DNA of 64,000 bases from Candidatus Binatia bacterium (GTDB lineage: Bacteria > Desulfobacterota > Binatia > HRBIN30): contig JAKLJW010000024.1 in NCBI GenBank assembly GCA_023150935.1, forward strand, positions 1-64,000. Reading direction: 5' to 3'. This document shows, piece by piece, positions 32,077 through 40,765 of the stretch (positions within the stretch are counted from its first letter, which is position 1; each line of letters begins with the position of its first letter). The translations under genes and the position numbers were made by a program. Under the pieces are notes generated by a model, which was not told the DNA's origin, did no database searches, and saw only the letters and a list, made by a program, of their open reading frames with translations.

Positions 32077-32137
32077 GCGTCACCGAATCATCATCTGCCA
32101 GCAACCCGCATGTAGCCGGTCATCTCGTATATTCGCA
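32077..32137 (+). repeat. 61-bp direct repeat, right copy
   Basis: The partner of 31088-31148, downstream boundary of the roughly 1-kb segment that carries the toxin-antitoxin module. Confidence 0.88.
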
Positions 32138-32241
32138 GCTCGTGAACATACGCGGTCTACCGGCAAGATCGCCGGTACCGCCGAACCCGGGCCGAGGAAG
32201 AGTGCGCCCACGCTCCAGTCGCCCCGGGGAGGAGAAGAGCA

Positions 32242-34602
32242 ATGATGCGGCACGTCGGCGTGAGGGTTCTCGTGGTCGTCGCCCTGCTCGGAGACTACGC
32301 ACCGGCGCAAGGGGTCCTGTACGGAACCGTTCCGTCGGGAAACGATACGATCCTGGTTACGGTGAACCCGACGACGGGAGTGGCCACGGAACTGGGTCCG
32401 ATCGGCTTCCGTGACGTACGTGGCCTCGCCGGCCATCCGTCCGACGGTTGGCTCGTGGGCGCGACGTCGGCCGACGGCGAGCCGACCGCCGGACTGATCG
32501 TTGCGATCGAACCGGCCGCGGGCAGCGGCGGCAGCGCCGTCGGTGCCGCCAACACCCGTCCGATAGGCGGTCTCGCCTGGAAACCCGACGCCTCCGCTCT
32601 CTACGCTACTTGCAGCCGTTTCAGCGTATCGCCGGCACTCCCCGATGCCCTCTGCCTCGTCAATCCGCTCACCGGCGCCGCCACGCCGGTCAACGATTTC
32701 AACGCCCTGGGTAATTTCGCCGTGACCAACTTCGAAGGACTCGCCTTCAGTCCTGCCGGAACCCTCTATGCGGCAACCACCGCCGTGTTCAACCCGCCCG
32801 GCGAGCCGCGCCTGTACACGGTCGACACGGCCACCGGCATCGGCACCGCCGTGGGGCAGATCCGAACCGGCACCGGCGTTCCGCTCGGCGCCGGCATCGT
32901 CGGGTTGGATTTCGTCGGCAGCACGCTTTACGCCAGCACCGACTCGGGGCAGATCCTGACGATCGACCCGGCGACCGGCGTCTACACCCCCGTCGGCACA
33001 ACCGGCGTCGGCACCATTCACGGTCTCGGCAGTACCGACATGATGGTGCCGTCTCCCACGCCGACAGCGACCGGCCCAACCCCGACACCGACCTCAGGCC
33101 CCTGCGTTTCCGGCGTCCCCGCCAATCCCTGCATCCCGGGCGGCGGCCCGACAAGGACCGACTGCCAGCTAGAATGGCTGGCGGTTCCCGTGCCCTTGCT
33201 GAAGAACGGCACCCCGGTCCCGGACGTGAAGGAAGGCATTCGGCGCAATCGCCTCTTCTGCTACGACGGCGACACCCGCTGTGACTATGACGGCATTACG
33301 AACAATAGCTGCACGTTTCAGGTCCAGCTTTGCATCAACAATACCGATCCCCGACTGCCCTGCACGCCTGTGGACCTCACGAGCTTCGCGGTTCGCAGCC
33401 CCAACTCGAAGCGCTTGCGCGACGCCGCCGATGCCGCCAACCTTGCGGCACTCCTGACCCATGGAACCTTCGGCGTTACCGTTACCGACCCGCCCATCAC
33501 GCCGGGCATTTCAAACCCTACCCGCAACGCGTGCAGCGCAACGATCGACCTGCTGGTTCCCCTCAAGTCCAGGAGCAACGGCGGCTTCGGGAAGGCCCGC
33601 CGCGTCATCAAAGTGACCGGCAAGAGCGTCTCCGGCAAGCGCGATAACGACTCCATCAAGCTGGAATGCCGTCCGACCACGTGCGGCAACGGGGTTGTCG
33701 AGAGCGATCACGAAACCTGCGACGACAGCAACCGCATCAACGGCGACGGCTGCAACCAGGCCTGTCAGAACGAAGTGCTTGCCACGCCCACCCCGTCGCC
33801 TGTCCCCACCCTGACCCGGACGCCGACGGCGACCGTCCCGGCCACCCTTTCGCCGACGATCAGTCCCACCACCGGCCCGTCGCAGACACCGACCGAAACG
33901 CCGACGATTACCGAAACGCCGACCATCACCGTCACCCCCACGATCACCCCAACCCCCACCGAGCCGCCGACCGCCGGACCGACGGACACCCCTACGGTAA
34001 CGCCAACGATAACGGATACCCCGAACGCGACGGACACGCCGACAACGGGGCCGACGAACACGCCGACACCTACTGTTACCCCTACCGGCACACCGGTCTG
34101 CGGCGACGGATTCCTCGGCGTCGGCGAACGGTGCTGCACCGACCCTCCGGGGTGCGACGTTTCGTGTCTGGTGGCGGAATGCGGGCAGGGCGCTGTGTGC
34201 GCCGCCGACTGCGCCGTCAGTCCCTGCACGGCGCCAACACCGGGGACCTTCAAGACCTTCAACGTCGACCTCGGGTACCCGCCGGGTCAGGCGCCGCAGT
34301 CGGTAACGCTCCTGCTCGGGTACAAGAGCGCAAAGGTCAGCCTGCCCGGCTCCGGGACGGCGCCAGCGTCCCGTTTCATTTCGTGGCCGAGCAACACCAC
34401 CCGCGGTGTGAACGACCTGAACTACGCAGTCCGCGTGGTCGCCTCGCGCTCCCTCGGCTTCAGTAATGGCCGCCTGTTCGTCGTCAACTTCGACGGCTGC
34501 ACAGGCCAACCGGCCCCGGCCGCCTCGGAGTTCGGCTGCACCGTCGAGGGCTGCGGGTCGGCAACCGGGAGTATCGACGGTTGTTCGTGCACGGTCCGCT
34601 GA
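32242..34602 (+). CDS. Large secreted multidomain protein with beta-propeller-like start and shared C-terminal domain
   Basis: A 786-residue exported protein, ATG after GGGGAGGAG, signal peptide about 1-23. Residues about 24-270 have repeats such as [11 protein letters not shown] and [19 protein letters not shown], typical of a beta-propeller (DUF4394-like). A middle region contains a [17 protein letters not shown] repeat (about 480-500). A Pro/Thr-rich linker (about 513-617) and a second Cys-rich stretch precede the shared C-terminal domain (about 668-786), which ends [15 protein letters not shown]. That domain is strikingly close to the one in the lipoprotein at 24986-26050, implying recent duplication or exchange. 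It stands alone beyond the mobile region. Confidence 0.82.
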   Translation: MMRHVGVRVLVVVALLGDYAPAQGVLYGTVPSGNDTILVTVNPTTGVATELGPIGFRDVRGLAGHPSDGWLVGATSADGEPTAGLIVAIEPAAGSGGSAVGAANTRPIGGLAWKPDASALYATCSRFSVSPALPDALCLVNPLTGAATPVNDFNALGNFAVTNFEGLAFSPAGTLYAATTAVFNPPGEPRLYTVDTATGIGTAVGQIRTGTGVPLGAGIVGLDFVGSTLYASTDSGQILTIDPATGVYTPVGTTGVGTIHGLGSTDMMVPSPTPTATGPTPTPTSGPCVSGVPANPCIPGGGPTRTDCQLEWLAVPVPLLKNGTPVPDVKEGIRRNRLFCYDGDTRCDYDGITNNSCTFQVQLCINNTDPRLPCTPVDLTSFAVRSPNSKRLRDAADAANLAALLTHGTFGVTVTDPPITPGISNPTRNACSATIDLLVPLKSRSNGGFGKARRVIKVTGKSVSGKRDNDSIKLECRPTTCGNGVVESDHETCDDSNRINGDGCNQACQNEVLATPTPSPVPTLTRTPTATVPATLSPTISPTTGPSQTPTETPTITETPTITVTPTITPTPTEPPTAGPTDTPTVTPTITDTPNATDTPTTGPTNTPTPTVTPTGTPVCGDGFLGVGERCCTDPPGCDVSCLVAECGQGAVCAADCAVSPCTAPTPGTFKTFNVDLGYPPGQAPQSVTLLLGYKSAKVSLPGSGTAPASRFISWPSNTTRGVNDLNYAVRVVASRSLGFSNGRLFVVNFDGCTGQPAPAASEFGCTVEGCGSATGSIDGCSCTVR

Positions 34603-34791
34603 GCGCCGCGCGAAGACGGCGAACACGGCATGGGGTCGACGCCCACCAGGCGAGACCGGTGACAACCGCACCTTTGGCCCGCACCGTTGGACGGCCAAGT
34701 CGTGCGGCTTACAGGCCGACCGCGACGAGAGCCTTCGCGAGGCGCGGTCTGGTGTGTGGATCGGCGAACGGGAACGAGCCGAAGAAATCCG

Positions 34792-34807
34792 GTAACCGAC
34801 GGGTTAC
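34792..34807. promoter_or_regulatory. Inverted repeat upstream of the HAD phosphatase gene
   Basis: GTAACC and GGTTAC are separated by four bases, about 95 bp before the start at 34902. The half-sites resemble those at 20960-20975. Its role is unknown. Confidence 0.4.
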
Positions 34808-34901
34808 GCTCGCTGACGATCCCCGCCCTCGCCACCTTCGCGCGCGTTTGACTGGCACGGAGCGGCACTTCATCGTGGCGCCACCGGAGGCACCGGGAGT
34901 C

Positions 34902-35552
34902 ATGGCCTCGCACCTCTTTTTCGATCTCGATGGCACGGTGACGGACCCGCGCGACGGCATCGTGCGCTGCTTAGCTCACGCACTCGCGGCCCTCGGTAGG
35001 ACGGTCCCTCCCGCCGACGTCCTCGAACGCTTCATCGGTCCACCACTGGCCCCGAGCTTCGAGACCCTCCTCGGCACGGCCGACGAGAACGTCATTCGGG
35101 AGGCAATCGCCTCGTACCGGGAGCGGTTCAGCCACACCGGCATCTTCGAGAACCGCGTGTATCCGGAGATCCCGTCCGCGCTTTCGGCGCTGACCGCGCG
35201 CGGCTTCTCGTTGTATCTCGTCACCTCCAAAGCCGATGTCTTTGCGCGCCGGATCCTGGATTACTTCGACCTGTCGCGGCACTTCACGCGCGTTTACGCC
35301 CCGGACCTGGACGATGTGCGGATCGTCAAGGCCACGCTCCTTCGTCGCGCGCTAGCGTCGGAAGGCGTTGCCGCGAGCGCCGCGGCGATGATCGGCGACC
35401 GCCGCGACGATATCGAGGCCGCCAGGGCGAACGGCGTCCGTTCAATTGGCGTCACCTGGGGATTCGGGACGCGCGAGGAGCTTGCGCGCGCGGGAGCCAA
35501 CGACATCGTGAGCTCGGCGCCGGAACTCCTCGCGCTGGTATCCGATGTCTGA
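34902..35552 (+). CDS. HAD-family phosphatase (phosphoglycolate phosphatase-like)
   Basis: A 216-residue HAD hydrolase of the Gph/PGP type. Motif I is FFDLDGTVTDP with the nucleophile Asp; the helical cap (about 20-85) follows. Motif II is in LYLVTSKA, motif III the Lys in the VKATLLRRAL region, and motif IV is MIGDRRDDIEAA. Such enzymes remove phosphate from small metabolites such as 2-phosphoglycolate. The ATG at 34902 directly precedes the domain; the open frame upstream is Arg-rich and unlikely to be used. The 299 bp before it hold nothing else recognisable except an inverted repeat. Confidence 0.88.
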   Translation: MASHLFFDLDGTVTDPRDGIVRCLAHALAALGRTVPPADVLERFIGPPLAPSFETLLGTADENVIREAIASYRERFSHTGIFENRVYPEIPSALSALTARGFSLYLVTSKADVFARRILDYFDLSRHFTRVYAPDLDDVRIVKATLLRRALASEGVAASAAAMIGDRRDDIEAARANGVRSIGVTWGFGTREELARAGANDIVSSAPELLALVSDV

Positions 35553-35766
35553 CAGACGGGCGAAGCGGACGACACCTTCTCGACCGGCGAACCGTAACCA
35601 GCGGCATCGTGATGGCGGTGGTCCTCGACACGCGCGCCTGGCTCTGGTTCTACTCCCGCCGGAGCAGGCGGTCGAAGGCCGGTTGCGAAACCGACCAGCG
35701 TGAGCAACGCCGCAGCGGCCTGCGGTCTTGCGGCAGGCGCCTTGCAGCCCGGGGCACAAGACCGTA

Positions 35767-35780
35767 GGTTACATGTAACC
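35767..35780. promoter_or_regulatory. Palindromic operator of the mazEF-like module
   Basis: GGTTACATGTAACC is a perfect 14-bp palindrome 15 bp upstream of the antitoxin ATG. It fits autorepression by the toxin-antitoxin complex. Confidence 0.65.
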
Positions 35781-35795
35781 ATGAAGGAGGGTACC

Positions 35796-36041
35796 ATGCC
35801 GTCTGTGTCGAAGCGTACGGCGCGAACCAGAAAACCGATCAGCGCGCGCGAGAAGGTGCGGGTTCATCGCGAGCGCTTGCGCGCCCAGGGTCTCCGCCCG
35901 GTGCAGGTGTGGCTACCCGATACGCGCTCCCCCGAGTTTGCCGCGGAAGCTTCCCGACAGTCGCGACGTGTTGGGTCAAGCCGATACGCGGCCACGGACC
36001 AAGCCTTCATCGATGCGATCTCGACCGGGGACGAAGAGTGA
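35796..36041 (+). CDS. mazE: MazE-like antitoxin (DUF3018 type)
   Basis: An 81-residue antitoxin starting at the ATG with a strong AAGGAGG site. The segment REKVRVHRERLRAQGLRPVQ and then VWLPDTRSPEFAAEA matches DUF3018 proteins, which are annotated as MazE-family antitoxins and typically precede a PemK/MazF toxin. The basic N terminus probably binds DNA and the acidic C-terminal tail (AFIDAISTGDEE) would bind the toxin. The stop overlaps the toxin GTG (GTGA). Confidence 0.88.
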   Translation: MPSVSKRTARTRKPISAREKVRVHRERLRAQGLRPVQVWLPDTRSPEFAAEASRQSRRVGSSRYAATDQAFIDAISTGDEE

Positions 36042-36367
36042 AGCGCGGGGACGTTTGGACTGCAGCCGGCGGCGCTGACTACGCGGGCAAACCGCGTCCG
36101 ATCGTCATCGTGCAGGATGATCGCTTCGATGCAACCAGGTCAGTGACGATCTGTGCCTTCACGAGCGATCCGACGGAGGCGCCGCTCTTCCGTGTCGCCG
36201 TCGAACCAAACGAAACAAACGGCCTCAGGACGACCTCGCGGCTGATGGTCGACAAGATCAAGACGATCCCGAAGGCGAAACTGGGTACACGCATCGGAGA
36301 GCTCTCGCACACCGACATGGTGAGGGTTAACCGCGCGATGATGATCTTTCTCGGACTGGCGGGATGA
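36038..36367 (+). CDS. mazF: MazF/PemK-family toxin endoribonuclease
   Basis: A 109-residue toxin of the MazF/PemK fold, which cleaves mRNA at short sequences. Family features are the start KRGDVWTAAGG, then KPRPIVIVQDDRFDATRSVT with the catalytic Arg region, and SRLMVDKIKTIPKAKLG with the conserved Asp-Lys. The GTG start overlaps the antitoxin stop. The protein is of normal length and nothing suggests inactivation. Confidence 0.92.
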   Translation: MKRGDVWTAAGGADYAGKPRPIVIVQDDRFDATRSVTICAFTSDPTEAPLFRVAVEPNETNGLRTTSRLMVDKIKTIPKAKLGTRIGELSHTDMVRVNRAMMIFLGLAG

Positions 36368-36488
36368 GGGATGGACAATGAACTGCGTCCCGCTTCGGTT
36401 GTGACGCCCTTCCCCCCAATCGGCAATCCGGGTACCCCGCCAAACCACGACGACGCGGCCCGGTCGCCGCGTGCCCGAGTGCGATGCC

Positions 36489-36773
36489 CTACTCTTCAAC
36501 GACGATCGAACGCGTCGACGTCGAGCGCTCGCGCAGGACGGCGAGCGCCCGGTACTCGGGAGAACCAAAGCACGCCGCGAGCTCGGCGAGGCTGTCGAAC
36601 CTTATCACGACGATGCGATCCGGCGCCCAACCGCCTGCGACCGGGGTAACCCTGCTACTCCTCACCACGTACTCGCCCTTGTACCGCTCAATGACCGCCG
36701 GGACCCGGCGCATGTAGTCGTCGTAGACATCCTGGTCCTTGATCTTGATCTCGACAACCATGAACGCACTCAT
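36489..36773 (-). CDS. DUF1330 family protein
   Basis: A 94-residue ferredoxin-like-fold protein. The pattern MVVEIKIKDQDVYDDYMRRV, GEYVVRSSRVTPVAGGWAPD and IVVIRFDSLAELAACFGSPEY is characteristic of DUF1330, a dimeric alpha-beta-barrel family of unknown activity. Start is the ATG at 36773. It lies over 200 bp from the amidotransferase gene on the same strand and is probably separately expressed. Confidence 0.9.
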   Translation of the reverse strand: MSAFMVVEIKIKDQDVYDDYMRRVPAVIERYKGEYVVRSSRVTPVAGGWAPDRIVVIRFDSLAELAACFGSPEYRALAVLRERSTSTRSIVVEE

Positions 36774-36868
36774 CGCTGACCTCTGGCGCTGTGCTCGGAT
36801 CGGCGCTCAGGCCCCCGGTTCTTCGTGAATCCGACGCCGCCCCTCGATACGGCCCCTGAGAAGACAGG

Positions 36869-36888
36869 TCCTACTCGGGGCGAACGGG
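36869..36888 (+). repeat. Dispersed 20-bp repeat, copy 2
   Basis: An exact copy of 17-36, within the 212-bp gap between the DUF1330 gene and the amidotransferase gene. Confidence 0.7.
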
Positions 36889-36985
36889 TCGGTTTCTTCC
36901 GAGACGGGCTGTTTCCGTTCGTGCCGAGTAGCGCCGTCTTTTCCGGCGCGCATCGAGGCGCGAGAGAGGTTCATGAGAACCAGGA

Positions 36986-37699
36986 TCAGGATCGCGTCAG
37001 CGCGTCCAGCAACGCGTGCATGACCGCGTTGATGCGCAAAAACCGCCCCGCGTCCGCGACCATCGTCTCCGCCGACTGCACGTAAGGCCCCGCGACGAGA
37101 TCGCCCGGGCAGTTGCCAATCAACTCCGCCGCCGACGCCGGCGTCGTCTCGAGGTGAAACTGCAAGCCCACCACGCGGTCGTCGAGACTGAACGCCTGAT
37201 GCTCACAGGCCTCGCTGCGCGCGACATGGACCGCTCCCGCCGGCAGGTCGAAGGTGTCGCCGTGCCAGTGAAAAACCGGGGCCGGAGTCTGCGAACCGCG
37301 AGCGATCGGCGCCAGGGACCGGCCCGTCCGCGTACTTGCCCCCTCCGAAGCGAGCTCGATCGGGAACCAGCCGATTTCCCGGTGAGGGTTGCGGGAGACG
37401 CGGGCACCGAGGACATCGGCGATCAACTGCGCTCCGAGACAGACACCGAGAACGCGCTTGCCGGCCCCGATGGCCGCGGCAATCGCTCGTTTCTCGTCGA
37501 CGAGCCACGGATACTCCCCCTCGTCGTACACGCCCATCGGGCCGCCCATCACGATCAGCCAGTCGTACGCCTCCGGCGACGGCGCCGCCCCACCGCCGTA
37601 CCAGGGCGTCGCGGTCACCACATGGCCGCGCACCGCGGCCCAGTCGGCAATACTGCCCAGACCTTCGAATGGGACATGGAAGAACGAGTGTATGCGCAT
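36986..37699 (-). CDS. Class I glutamine amidotransferase-like protein
   Basis: A 237-residue stand-alone glutaminase of the GMP-synthase type. The nucleophile elbow GVCLGAQLIADVLGA carries the catalytic Cys; GLQFHLETT carries the catalytic His and Glu. DWLIVMGGPMGVYDE forms the oxyanion region. Related proteins include gamma-glutamyl-peptide hydrolases and uncharacterised GMP-synthase homologues, so the substrate is not predictable. The start at 37699 is 11 bp after the nagZ stop, so the two probably share a transcript. Confidence 0.9.
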   Translation of the reverse strand: MRIHSFFHVPFEGLGSIADWAAVRGHVVTATPWYGGGAAPSPEAYDWLIVMGGPMGVYDEGEYPWLVDEKRAIAAAIGAGKRVLGVCLGAQLIADVLGARVSRNPHREIGWFPIELASEGASTRTGRSLAPIARGSQTPAPVFHWHGDTFDLPAGAVHVARSEACEHQAFSLDDRVVGLQFHLETTPASAAELIGNCPGDLVAGPYVQSAETMVADAGRFLRINAVMHALLDALTRS

Positions 37700-37710
37700 A
37701 GGACGACGTG

Positions 37711-38841
37711 TTAGGCGGTCACGGGATCAAGTTCCAGATGCTCCACCAGCGCTCGGTGCGCCGGGTTCGGCAGCGGACAGTCGTCGCCGGCTGGACCCGG
37801 ACAAACTTCGCGCAACGCCTCGATGCGCGTTGCCGCTGCCACCACAACGTCCGATGGCAGCGTCCCGTCCAGCACGGCGCGCTCGACAGCCGCAAAGACC
37901 TCGCCGCCGCGTGCCAGATGCTCGCACACCAGCAGCATATCGGCGCCGGCACGCAGACTCGCCACCGCCGCGGCGCCGATATCCTGTTGCCCCGCGATCG
38001 CGCGCATCTCCAGGTCGTCGCTCGCAATCACGCCGCCGAAGCCCAACTCGCCGCGTAACAGCTCGGACAGGATGGCGCGCGACACCGTCGCGGGACGATC
38101 CGGGTCGAGCGCCGGAAAGACCACGTGCGCGGTCATGATCATCGGGATCTCCGCCGCCACGGCGGCGCGAAACGGAACCAGTTCGGTCCGCTCCAGCTCG
38201 GCACGCGAGCGCTGGACCCACGGCAGTTCGCGGTGCGAATCCACCGCCGTGTCGCCGTGACCCGGGAAGTGCTTCCCGCACGGAATCACGCCGGCGTCCC
38301 GCAAGCCACGCATCAGCGCGACGCCGAGTGAAGCCACCACCTGCGGGTCGGAAGACAGCGCCCGGTCGCCGATGACCGGGTTGGCCGGATTCGAGTGCAC
38401 GTCGAGCACCGGGGCGAAGTTCAGATCGATGCCGGCCGCCGCCAGCTCGCGCCCCATGGCGAGGCCCACGCTGTACGCGAGTTCGGGATCGCCGCGACGG
38501 CCCAGTGCCGCCGCCGGGGGAAAACGGGTGAACGGATCATTGAGGCGTTGCACGCGCCCGCCCTCGTGGTCGACGGCAACCAGGGGCCGGCTGGGCAAGG
38601 CGTGCAGTTCGGCGGTCAGCGCGCGAAGCTGATCCACCGACTCGAAGTTGCGACGGAACAGTACGACGGTACCGGCGCAAAGCGCCACCAACTGCTCCCG
38701 CGTCGAGACCTCGATCGACGGCCCCGGAAGCCCGATGCAGAGCAGGCGGCCGATGGCACGGCACAGGTCGCGCGCGGTCGACAACTCCCGCGCCCGCCCT
38801 CGTCCCGCATCCGCCACGACAGACTCCTGCACCCGACGCAT
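37711..38841 (-). CDS. nagZ: Beta-N-acetylhexosaminidase NagZ
   Basis: A 376-residue family 3 glycosidase that removes GlcNAc from peptidoglycan fragments during cell-wall recycling. Family features are VAVDHEGGRVQRL, DLNFAPVLDVH, the flexible-loop motif KHFPGHGDTAVDSH with its catalytic His, and the nucleophile in VIASDDLEMRAI. No signal peptide is seen, fitting a cytoplasmic enzyme. The long open frame upstream of the ATG at 38841 is antisense to the reductase gene and is ignored. It is transcribed divergently from nrdJ. Confidence 0.94.
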   Translation of the reverse strand: MRRVQESVVADAGRGRARELSTARDLCRAIGRLLCIGLPGPSIEVSTREQLVALCAGTVVLFRRNFESVDQLRALTAELHALPSRPLVAVDHEGGRVQRLNDPFTRFPPAAALGRRGDPELAYSVGLAMGRELAAAGIDLNFAPVLDVHSNPANPVIGDRALSSDPQVVASLGVALMRGLRDAGVIPCGKHFPGHGDTAVDSHRELPWVQRSRAELERTELVPFRAAVAAEIPMIMTAHVVFPALDPDRPATVSRAILSELLRGELGFGGVIASDDLEMRAIAGQQDIGAAAVASLRAGADMLLVCEHLARGGEVFAAVERAVLDGTLPSDVVVAAATRIEALREVCPGPAGDDCPLPNPAHRALVEHLELDPVTA

Positions 38842-38982
38842 GGTGACGACTCTACCGAGGCCCGGCCACTCCCGGCAACCCTTGTCGCCGGACCCGACAG
38901 CGAGTAGACGACGAGTACAGACGGCTCCGCACTCCCCTGCGGCCGCGCGCGGGCGGGGTGCTCGCGGCCACGGAGACGAACC

Positions 38983-40737
38983 TTGACCAGGGCAGCGCGA
39001 ACAGCTCCCGACTTTTCGGACCACGCACGTACGATCCTGCGCGAGCGCTATCTGCGGCGCGACGAAAACGGTGCGCTGGCGGAAGACTCGGACGGCATGC
39101 TGCAGCGGGTCGCCGTGGCCATCGCCGCACCCGCCGCCGCTTTCGGCGACGATCGCGCCTTCTGGGAGGCGCGATTCTTCGAGCGCCTCGCACGTTTCGA
39201 GTTCCTGCCGAATTCGCCCACCCTCATGAACGCCGGTCTTCCCGACGGACAACTGGCGGCCTGCTTCGTGCTGCCGGTCGAAGACGACCTCGACGCCATC
39301 TTCGGCGCGCTGGCGCGCATGGCGCGCATCCATCAGAGCGGCGGCGGCACCGGTTTTTCGTTCAGTCGCCTGCGCCCGTCCGACGACCACGTGCGCTCGA
39401 CCGGCGGCCGCACGTCGGGCCCCGTTTCGTTCATGGATCTGTTCGACCGCACCACGGCGGTGATTCGCGCCGGCGGCCGCCGGCGCGGCGCCAACATGGG
39501 AGTCCTGCGGGTCGACCACCCGGACATCGAGGCCTTCGTCGCCGCCAAGCAGACCCCCGGACGGCTGGAGAACTTCAATCTATCGGTCGGCATTACCGAC
39601 GCGTTCATGGCGGCGGTCGACGCCGGCAGTGCGTTTCCCTTGCGCAACCCGCGCACCGGGCGAACGGTGCGCAGCATCAACGCCAGCATGCTCTTCGAGA
39701 CTATCGCCACCGCGGCATGGACCAACGGCGATCCGGGCCTCTTGTTTCTCGACGAGATCAACCGCCACAACCCGACACCCGGGCTGGGCGCCATCGAGGC
39801 TACCAACCCCTGCGGGGAGCAACCGCTGCTTCCGTACGAATCGTGCGTCCTCGCTTCCATCAACCTCGCCGCGTGTACCACCGACGAGGACATCGACTGG
39901 GAAAGGCTCGCTGCCGTCGCGCAGGACGCGGTGGTGTTCCTCGACAACGTGATCGAGGCCACCGGCCATCCTGCGGAGGAGATCCGCGCAGCGACGCTGC
40001 GGACCCGCAAGATCGGCCTCGGGGTCATGGGGCTCGCCGACGCGCTGGCGCGGCTCGGTATCCCTTACGACTGCGACGAAGCGCTGGCGCTCGGGGAAAA
40101 GCTGGCGGCCTTCATAACCCGGACAGCCCGGGCCAAGTCCAACGAACTTGGCGTTCGCCGCGGCTCTTTCCCGGCGTTTGCCGCCAGCGTGTGGCCACAG
40201 CGCGGCCACACGCACCTGCGCAACGCCACCACGACGTGCGTGGCTCCGACCGGAACGATCAGCCTGCTGGCGGGCGTTGCCAGCGGCATCGAGCCGTACT
40301 TCGCCCTGGCCGTGGCCCGGCGTGTCCTCGATGGCACCGTCCTCACGGACGTATTGCCAGCGATCGATCGCGCGCTCGACGCTCTGGGAGATGCCAGCGA
40401 GCCGGCGCGGCAACACATCCTGGCACACGGCTCGATCGGCAAACTCGCCGCTCTCCCGGCGGCTCTCCGCCGTCGCTACCCGATCGCACTCGAGATCGCA
40501 CCGGAGCGCCATGTCCGTATGCAGGCCGCCTTCCAGGCGCACATGGACGCGGCGGTGTCGAAAACGGTGAATCTACCCGCCGAGGCACCCCTGTCGGCCG
40601 TCCGGGGCGTGTTCCGACTTGCACACCGCTTGCGTCTGAAAGGGATCACCGTATACCGCTACGGCACGCGCCCGGGTCAGACTCTGTCGCTCGTGCACGG
40701 CAACACGAGACACGACTGCCGGGAATGCGCGGAATGA
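38983..40737 (+). CDS. nrdJ: Adenosylcobalamin-dependent (class II) ribonucleotide reductase
   Basis: A compact 584-residue class II reductase that makes deoxyribonucleotides with vitamin B12 coenzyme. Key residues are visible: the first redox Cys in ACFVLP (near 93), the radical-site triplet in TNPCGEQPLLPYESC (near 275), the second redox Cys in SCVLASINLA, and APTGTISLLAG. The C terminus carries the shuttle pair CRECAE. No N-terminal ATP cone is present, so overall-activity control is likely absent. The start is TTG with a GGAG site seven bases before it. No cobalamin riboswitch is recognisable upstream. Confidence 0.93.
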   Translation: MTRAARTAPDFSDHARTILRERYLRRDENGALAEDSDGMLQRVAVAIAAPAAAFGDDRAFWEARFFERLARFEFLPNSPTLMNAGLPDGQLAACFVLPVEDDLDAIFGALARMARIHQSGGGTGFSFSRLRPSDDHVRSTGGRTSGPVSFMDLFDRTTAVIRAGGRRRGANMGVLRVDHPDIEAFVAAKQTPGRLENFNLSVGITDAFMAAVDAGSAFPLRNPRTGRTVRSINASMLFETIATAAWTNGDPGLLFLDEINRHNPTPGLGAIEATNPCGEQPLLPYESCVLASINLAACTTDEDIDWERLAAVAQDAVVFLDNVIEATGHPAEEIRAATLRTRKIGLGVMGLADALARLGIPYDCDEALALGEKLAAFITRTARAKSNELGVRRGSFPAFAASVWPQRGHTHLRNATTTCVAPTGTISLLAGVASGIEPYFALAVARRVLDGTVLTDVLPAIDRALDALGDASEPARQHILAHGSIGKLAALPAALRRRYPIALEIAPERHVRMQAAFQAHMDAAVSKTVNLPAEAPLSAVRGVFRLAHRLRLKGITVYRYGTRPGQTLSLVHGNTRHDCRECAE

Positions 40738-40765
40738 AGCGAACGCGCAGGGAGGGAGGATGGGG

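Larger units (their letters stand above)
31855..32241. other. Intergenic region between toxin module and secreted protein gene
   Basis: These 387 bp hold the palindrome at 31866, a hexamer run at 31926-31956 and the right 61-bp direct repeat at 32077-32137. No gene or clear promoter for 32242 can be seen, and no Pho-box-like repeat is present. Confidence 0.6.

Noticed and set aside
27353..32241. A complete integrated prophage or conjugative element
   Set aside because: No integrase, phage structural or conjugation gene and no tRNA-borne attachment site; only small mobile pieces are present.
38842..38982. Cobalamin riboswitch before nrdJ
   Set aside because: The 141-bp gap is too short for a typical cobalamin riboswitch, and no B12-box-like sequence or suitable hairpins are visible.
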